From DASYPQ01 sp046155895 (GTDB taxonomy: Bacteria; Planctomycetota; UBA1135; GCA-002686595): a stretch of DNA of 19,583 bases. The translations under genes were made by a program, and so were the position numbers. This document shows, piece by piece, positions 15,719 through 19,583 of this stretch. Location of the stretch: assembly GCA_046155895.1 (NCBI GenBank), contig JBJXFB010000075.1:1-19583 (forward strand). The letters run 5' to 3'. Under the pieces are notes generated by a model that was given only the letters and a program-made list of their open reading frames with translations, searched no databases and was not told where the DNA came from. Every line of letters starts with the position of its first letter. Position 1 is the stretch's first letter.

Positions 15719-16129
15719 TCAGCCCCGGCGCCTCCTGGCGACGGCCTGGATCTCGACGCGCGCGCCGCCCGGGAGCGACGCGACGCCGACTGTCGTGCGC
15801 GCGGGGTAGGGTCTCGGGAACCTCTCGCCGTAGATCTTGTTGAGCTCGGTGTAGAGCTCCATGTCCGTCACGAAGACGTTCACGGAGAGGACGTCCTCCA
15901 GGCCGAGTCCGACGGCGCGGAGATCGGCCTCGACCGCGTCGATCGCCGTGCCGAGTTCCTCGGCGAAAGCCCCGCCACGCTTCCCGATCTTGCCGGAGAG
16001 GTGGACGAGGTCGCCGCTGGAGACGGCGGCGGAGTAGGGCCCCAAGGCCCCGGGGGCGGCGGGCAGATGGTCGGTCCGGGGCGCGGCGCAGCCCGACAGG
16101 GCGGCGAGGAGGACGATCGTCTTTCTCAT
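15719..16129 (-). CDS. RidA/YjgF family protein with lipoprotein signal
   Basis: A 136-aa protein from ATG (complement of 16127-16129). Residues 1-14 (MRKTIVLLAALSGC) form a short but credible lipoprotein signal with an LSGC lipobox. The rest is a full RidA domain: GPYSAAVSSGDLVHLSGKIG (30-49), DVLSVNVFVTDMELYTELN (79-97) and PYPARTTVGVASLPGGARVE (107-126). Arg111 and Glu126 correspond to the catalytic Arg105 and Glu120 of canonical RidA enamine/imine deaminases, so activity may be kept. Canonical RidA is cytosolic and has no signal, so the envelope location is odd. The frame is open further upstream, but the signal supports this start. It converges with the MORN lipoprotein gene and diverges from the 16245 gene. 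Confidence 0.88.
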   Translation of the reverse strand: MRKTIVLLAALSGCAAPRTDHLPAAPGALGPYSAAVSSGDLVHLSGKIGKRGGAFAEELGTAIDAVEADLRAVGLGLEDVLSVNVFVTDMELYTELNKIYGERFPRPYPARTTVGVASLPGGARVEIQAVARRRRG

Positions 16130-16149
16130 GCCCCCATCTTGCCCGCGAG

Positions 16150-16171
16150 ACCCCTGCGATTCACCAGGGGT
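16150..16171. other. perfect 7-bp inverted repeat in the 16130-16244 divergent spacer
   Basis: acccctg (16150-16156), 8-base spacer, caggggt (16165-16171). The 22-bp dyad lies between the divergent RidA-like gene and the 16245 gene, upstream of the predicted -10 at 16194. The size is right for a dimeric repressor site; it is unproven. Confidence 0.35.
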
Positions 16172-16193
16172 CCAGCCCGCGCTCCCGGACCAG

Positions 16194-16199
16194 TACAAT
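16194..16199 (+). promoter_or_regulatory. candidate -10 element for the secreted gene pair
   Basis: TACAAT matches TATAAT at 5 of 6 positions, 45 bases before ATG 16245. No good -35 is found 16-18 bases upstream, so the promoter may need an activator or may not be real. Confidence 0.35.
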
Positions 16200-16212
16200 C
16201 CGGCCGCCGAAT

Positions 16213-16237
16213 CCCCGGCGGACTTCCGGGGCAGGAG
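16213..16237 (+). promoter_or_regulatory. leader hairpin plus AGGAG ribosome-binding site
   Basis: ccccgg (16213-16218) and ccgggg (16226-16231) form a perfect 6-bp stem with a 7-base loop. It is followed two bases later by AGGAG (16233-16237), 7 bases before ATG 16245. The ribosome-binding site fixes the start; the hairpin could modulate access or mRNA stability. Confidence 0.5.
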
Positions 16238-16244
16238 TGGCTGC

Positions 16245-17867
16245 ATGCGATCCCGCGCTGCAAGAGTGTGCCTCGGACTTCTCTGCGCCTGCGTCCTCGC
16301 GACGCGAGCGGCCGCCGATCACAAGGACGAGCGCCTCGGCTTCACGATCCAGACGCCCCGCGGCTGGAACGAGATCCCGATGAGCGTCGACGAACGCTGG
16401 AAGGTCGCGAAGTACCTCAGCGAGAAGAGCTTCTTCTGGACCGAGAAGGGCGGCTGGACCTGGGAGCACAAGCCCAACATGGAGGTCGTCGCCTTCGTCG
16501 CCGACGCGGTCAAGGAGAAGATCAAGGTCGAGAAGAAGGAGACCAAGCAGGGCGAGATCGAGTGGCGCATCTACGCCGAGAACCCCTACCGCGACTACAA
16601 GGACTTCCTGACGAAGCGCTACGCGGGCGGCGGCTGGTTCGTCTCGGACGAGAAGGAGACGAAGGTCGGGGACATCCCGGTCACCTGCTACGAGATCAAG
16701 GTCGAGAAGCTCTCGCTGGAAGGCCCCAAGCGCATGTTCACGTGGATCTACCACGTGAAGGACGTCGACATCGCGGTGCAGTTCGAGATGCTCGAGGACG
16801 GTGTCGACAAGCTCAAGAACGAGGTGACGAAGTGCCTGCGCTCCTTCAAGCAGATCAAGCGCTCCGGCGAGGCCCTGTACGAGTCGTCGACCGGCGAGTT
16901 CCGCTTCTGGGACCAGGACAAGATGACCGTCGAGGAGCGGACGCAGCAGCGGCGCGTCATGGAGAAGACCTCGCACGAGAAGGCGACCAAGACAGCGCCC
17001 GACGGCTGGGTCGTGAAGCAGATGGGGCGCTTCCTGGTCCTCAACCACGCCGACGAGAAGTTCGCCAAGCGCGTGGTGGAGCAGGCGGAGGCGGTCTGGA
17101 CCTGGCTGGACCAGACCTTCGCCTTCGTCGGTGAGAAGGAGTACGTCCGCTCCCCGATCATCCGGATCTGCAAGAACGACGAGGAGCAGCAGGCCTTCCT
17201 CCAGGGCGGCGACTGGTTCAGCCGCAACAACCTGGAGATCGTCACCGCGCAGGATTACGGCGGGAAGTCGAGCTGGGAGATGGAGTACGTCAACCGCCGC
17301 GTCATGGACATCTGGTTCGCCGACAAGGACTGGGACCTGCGCGCGGCGATGCCGAGCTGGCTCTCGAACGGCCTGAACGAGTTCGTGGGTCAGCTCCACG
17401 TCAAGAACGGCAAGGTCGACTTCGGCACGGACTACTGGAATCGCGACGAGATCCGCGAGCGCAAGCGCGAGGGCAAGCTGACGCCCTTGCGCGAGCTCCT
17501 CATGAAGACCGACCGCGAGTTCTGGGACGACTACTTCAACCTGCGCTACGAAGGCTCGTCGCTCGTCGACTTCTTCGTCACGGGCAAGGCGTCCAAGGAC
17601 AAGCGCACCAAGGGGCTGCTGGCCGAGTACCTGCGCCAGGTCCAGAAGGTCGCCGCGGAGATCAAGAAGGAGGACGAGGGGAAGAAGGGCGAGAAGGAGA
17701 AGCGTCCGAAGACCGAGGAGGAGGAGGACGCGATGTTCCGCGACCGCCAGAAGGGCTACAAGGAGAAGGAGAAGCGGCTGCTCGAGGAGTCCTTCCAGCG
17801 CACCTTCGTCGGCTGGGACGCGGGCGACTGGAAGAAGTTCGAAGAGGCGTACCTCAAATCGCTGTGA
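16245..17867 (+). CDS. secreted gluzincin-like protein lacking metal ligands (putative pseudopeptidase)
   Basis: A 540-aa protein from ATG 16245. A Sec signal (MRSRAARVCLGLLCACVLAT, then RAAA) is followed by an N-terminal domain (about 25-200; LGFTIQTPRGWNEIPM early, LKNEVTKCLRSFK at its end) that resembles PsbP/DUF1795-type folds. Residues about 285-470 follow the plan of peptidase-MA/DUF1570-like gluzincins: PIIRICKNDEEQQAFLQ, a helix where HExxH belongs, MPSWLSNGLNEFVGQ, and YEGSSLVDFFVTG. Asn350-Arg-Arg-Val-Met354 replaces HExxH and Asn375 replaces the usual Glu of WLxEGLAEY, so no zinc site remains. A Lys/Glu-rich stretch (about 465-525) precedes the end. The stop overlaps the next gene's GTG start (GTGA), so the pair is probably translated together. 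Confidence 0.75.
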   Translation: MRSRAARVCLGLLCACVLATRAAADHKDERLGFTIQTPRGWNEIPMSVDERWKVAKYLSEKSFFWTEKGGWTWEHKPNMEVVAFVADAVKEKIKVEKKETKQGEIEWRIYAENPYRDYKDFLTKRYAGGGWFVSDEKETKVGDIPVTCYEIKVEKLSLEGPKRMFTWIYHVKDVDIAVQFEMLEDGVDKLKNEVTKCLRSFKQIKRSGEALYESSTGEFRFWDQDKMTVEERTQQRRVMEKTSHEKATKTAPDGWVVKQMGRFLVLNHADEKFAKRVVEQAEAVWTWLDQTFAFVGEKEYVRSPIIRICKNDEEQQAFLQGGDWFSRNNLEIVTAQDYGGKSSWEMEYVNRRVMDIWFADKDWDLRAAMPSWLSNGLNEFVGQLHVKNGKVDFGTDYWNRDEIRERKREGKLTPLRELLMKTDREFWDDYFNLRYEGSSLVDFFVTGKASKDKRTKGLLAEYLRQVQKVAAEIKKEDEGKKGEKEKRPKTEEEEDAMFRDRQKGYKEKEKRLLEESFQRTFVGWDAGDWKKFEEAYLKSL

Positions 17868-19417
17868 GCACGCCCTTCCTCGCCGTCCTCCTCGCGCTGC
17901 CTCTCCTCGGGGGGAAGGACATCCTGTGCCTCAAGGACGGACGCATCGTCCAGGGCAAGCCGATGGCGCGCGTCGAGGGCGGCCTCGAGATCACCTACGA
18001 CCACGGGAAGATCTTCGTGCCGCAGGCTCTGATCGAGGACGCCGTGCTCGAAGCCGACGCGGTCGCGCCCGCGTTGACCGAGGAGGAGGCGGAGCAGGCG
18101 AAGAAGGGCTTCGTGCGCTTCGAGAACAAGTGGGTGACTCCCGAGTACCGCGCGACCCTGATCGCCAAGCGCGTCGAGAAGCACCGCCTCGCGCTCGAGG
18201 ACATCAAGAAGCACGGCCAGTGGCGCGACCGCTGGATCGAGGAGACGCCCTACTACCGCTTCGAGTACACGGTCCCGCAGACGATCTTCGTGCCCTACCG
18301 CGAGGCGATGGACGCCTACACCGCCGAGTTCCTGAAGACCTGGAAGATCAAGAAGCCGAGAGCGGAGGATCGTCTGCCCGTCTGCTTCTACGCGGACGAG
18401 GAGAGCTTCCTGCAGGTCTCGGGAGTCCAGAAGGGCGTCCTCGGGTACTTCCACCCCACTCGACGCGACCTGAACATCTTCTACGAGCGCCTGGATCCCT
18501 CGCTCTCGGAGGACGTGATGTTCCACGAGGCGAACCACTACCTCCAGATGCTCCTCGACGAGACGTTCTGGGTCCCCCACTTCCCCGGGGAAGCGCTGGC
18601 CGAGTACTACGGCGCCTGCTCCTGGGATCCGGTGAAGAAGAAGCTCACCGTCGGCCTGATCCAGGAAGGCCGCCTGTGCGAGATCCAGACGGACATCGAC
18701 AGCGGCGACTCGATGGACCTCGTCAAGCTCGTCTCGACCGAGAAACTCTACGAGCACTACACCTGGGGCTGGTCGCTCGTGCACTTCCTGATGAACGATC
18801 CGCGGTACGCGGCGAAGTTCCAGAAGTTCTTCCTGAACCTGCCGCACGCCAAGAAGGTCGAGCGGATCACGGTGAACGCCTCGATGTGGACGATCTCGCA
18901 GGCGGACGTGATGACGGTCTTCGCGCGCGAGCTCGGTCTCAAGGACGCGGACGCGGTGCGCAAGCTCGACGCCGAGTGGCGCGACTACATCGACGAGAAC
19001 CTGAAGCTCGTCACCGCCACGGGCAAGGAACGCGCCGGCTTCAAGGCCAGGCAGGTCGGCCGGAAGATCAAGGCGACGCGCCTGCTCAAGGAAGCGATCG
19101 CGATGGGCAGCCGCAATCCGCTCGTCTTTCACACGCTGGCCGAGATGAAGGCGGAGGACGGGCAGCTGAAGGACGCTGCGGAGCTGTGGAAGCAAGCGCT
19201 CGAGATCGATCCGCTGAACGGCCTCTTCTACTCGCGCTGGGCCTTCTACACGGCGCGCCTGGACAAGAAGGAAGCCGAACGAATGCAGGCGCTCGCGTAC
19301 GAGCTCGGGACCGACGACTTCTGGGTCTTCCTCGAGCTCGGGGACCGCAAGCCGGAGCCGGAGAAGAAGCCGGGCGGCGAGAAGCCCGGCGGCGAGGAGA
19401 AGCCGGGCGGCGACTAG
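17864..19417 (+). CDS. secreted gluzincin-type metallopeptidase-like protein with TPR tail
   Basis: A 517-aa protein from GTG 17864, whose start overlaps the stop of the preceding gene. A short hydrophobic N-terminus (MSTPFLAVLLALPLLGG) is a likely export signal. Residues about 18-70 form a beta-rich domain (ILCLKDGRIVQGKPMARVEG). The central domain has FHEANHYLQ with HExxH at residues 221-225 and GEALAEYYGA, where Glu243 fits the third zinc ligand 18 residues after His225. This is the gluzincin/DUF1570 arrangement. YTWGWSLVHFLMND matches the post-catalytic helix. A TPR-like pair lies near residues 420-490 (HTLAEMKAEDGQLKDAAELW). The C-terminus is a KPGGE-type repeat tail. It is probably a zinc peptidase in the envelope; substrate unknown. 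Its stop overlaps the convergent partial gene by two bases. Confidence 0.8.
   Translation: MSTPFLAVLLALPLLGGKDILCLKDGRIVQGKPMARVEGGLEITYDHGKIFVPQALIEDAVLEADAVAPALTEEEAEQAKKGFVRFENKWVTPEYRATLIAKRVEKHRLALEDIKKHGQWRDRWIEETPYYRFEYTVPQTIFVPYREAMDAYTAEFLKTWKIKKPRAEDRLPVCFYADEESFLQVSGVQKGVLGYFHPTRRDLNIFYERLDPSLSEDVMFHEANHYLQMLLDETFWVPHFPGEALAEYYGACSWDPVKKKLTVGLIQEGRLCEIQTDIDSGDSMDLVKLVSTEKLYEHYTWGWSLVHFLMNDPRYAAKFQKFFLNLPHAKKVERITVNASMWTISQADVMTVFARELGLKDADAVRKLDAEWRDYIDENLKLVTATGKERAGFKARQVGRKIKATRLLKEAIAMGSRNPLVFHTLAEMKAEDGQLKDAAELWKQALEIDPLNGLFYSRWAFYTARLDKKEAERMQALAYELGTDDFWVFLELGDRKPEPEKKPGGEKPGGEEKPGGD
19361..19414 (+). repeat. imperfect KPGGE-coding tail repeat
   Basis: Units of 15-18 bases encode EKKPGG, EKPGG and EEKPGGD in a row at the extreme C-terminus. 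The tail is Gly/Pro/Lys/Glu low complexity, a likely flexible extension. Confidence 0.7.
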
Positions 19418-19583
19418 GTCGGGCCGAAGAGCGTGCGCGTGAGCTCGCGGAAGCGCGCCCCGGCCGCCTGGAGGCGCGTCGCGTTGTCCGCGTCGGGCTC
19501 GACGGGCTCGCGAGCCGGTCTCGCGAGACCCTGCGCGATGGAATCGGCGCTCGAGCGGGCTCCCCGCGACCGCTCGACCGTCC
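19414..19583 (-). CDS. 3' end of an unidentified gene (partial)
   Basis: The minus-strand frame is open from the window edge to TAG (complement of 19414-19416). It gives a 55-residue tail ending ATRLQAAGARFRELTRTLFG, then PT. The composition (helical ending, Ala/Arg/Glu mix) is protein-like. Its stop interlocks with the stop of the metallopeptidase-like gene by two bases, a usual convergent arrangement in this window. Family unknown. Two adjacent palindromes lie inside it. Confidence 0.55.
   Translation of the reverse strand, partial: TVERSRGARSSADSIAQGLARPAREPVEPDADNATRLQAAGARFRELTRTLFGPT

Noticed and set aside
16161..17399. A 412-codon minus-strand open frame opposite the pseudopeptidase gene
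   Set aside because: Antisense shadow; the sense frame has a signal peptide, ribosome-binding site and protein-like sequence.
17756..19195. A 479-codon minus-strand open frame opposite the HExxH protein
   Set aside because: Composition is a mirror of the sense gene (Leu/Asp/Val/Arg-rich), with no start signal or domain.

Overview
The window is GC-rich, gene-dense bacterial chromosome, with both strands in use, short spacers and several touching or overlapping genes. Four gene products carry convincing or possible lipoprotein signals, and others have Sec signals or membrane anchors, which suggests a diderm. The DUF4388/PEGA/propeller protein, the secreted gluzincin-like proteins and the MORN-type lipoprotein fit Planctomycetota or a similar large-genome phylum. 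That placement is an impression; no 16S rRNA or other phylogenetic marker was compared. I see no phage, insertion sequence, CRISPR array or rRNA.

Layout: (1) 1-799: the end of a rightward gene converges on a SAM methyltransferase gene (-) that carries a 15-bp in-frame tandem repeat at its SAM-binding motif. (2) 913-2678: citrate synthase (gltA) overlaps a VOC-family gene by ATGA. (3) 2714-3242: tRNA-His (-), its own promoter, and a small coiled-coil gene (-). (4) 3325-9650: a rightward run of a zinc-ribbon membrane protein, a MobA-like nucleotidyltransferase, a 1046-aa DUF4388/TPR/TM/PEGA/propeller protein, a HEAT-like lipoprotein and a geranylgeranyl-reductase-type flavoprotein. (5) 9599-11636: a leftward group of a 180-aa unknown, a pirin and a polytopic membrane protein. 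(6) 11865-12632: a zeta-toxin-like P-loop kinase with a C-terminal extension that resembles a separate small partner protein. (7) 12654-14580: asnS behind a membrane-anchored coiled-coil gene, both leftward. (8) 14581-14905: a 325-base gap with a long imperfect hairpin whose G-U wobbles favour a plus-strand RNA. (9) 14906-16129: a YwqK/MORN lipoprotein gene converging on a RidA-family gene with a lipobox. (10) 16245-19417: two translationally coupled secreted proteins of gluzincin-like design, the second with HExxH and the first with every metal-ligand position replaced. (11) 19414-19583: the end of a leftward gene.

Housekeeping functions (citrate synthase, AsnRS, tRNA-His) are therefore interspersed with lineage-specific envelope proteins. 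The best candidates for something undescribed are the pseudo-enzyme/enzyme pair at 16245-19417, the long hairpin at 14612-14759, the zeta-like kinase fusion, and the DUF4388/PEGA protein.
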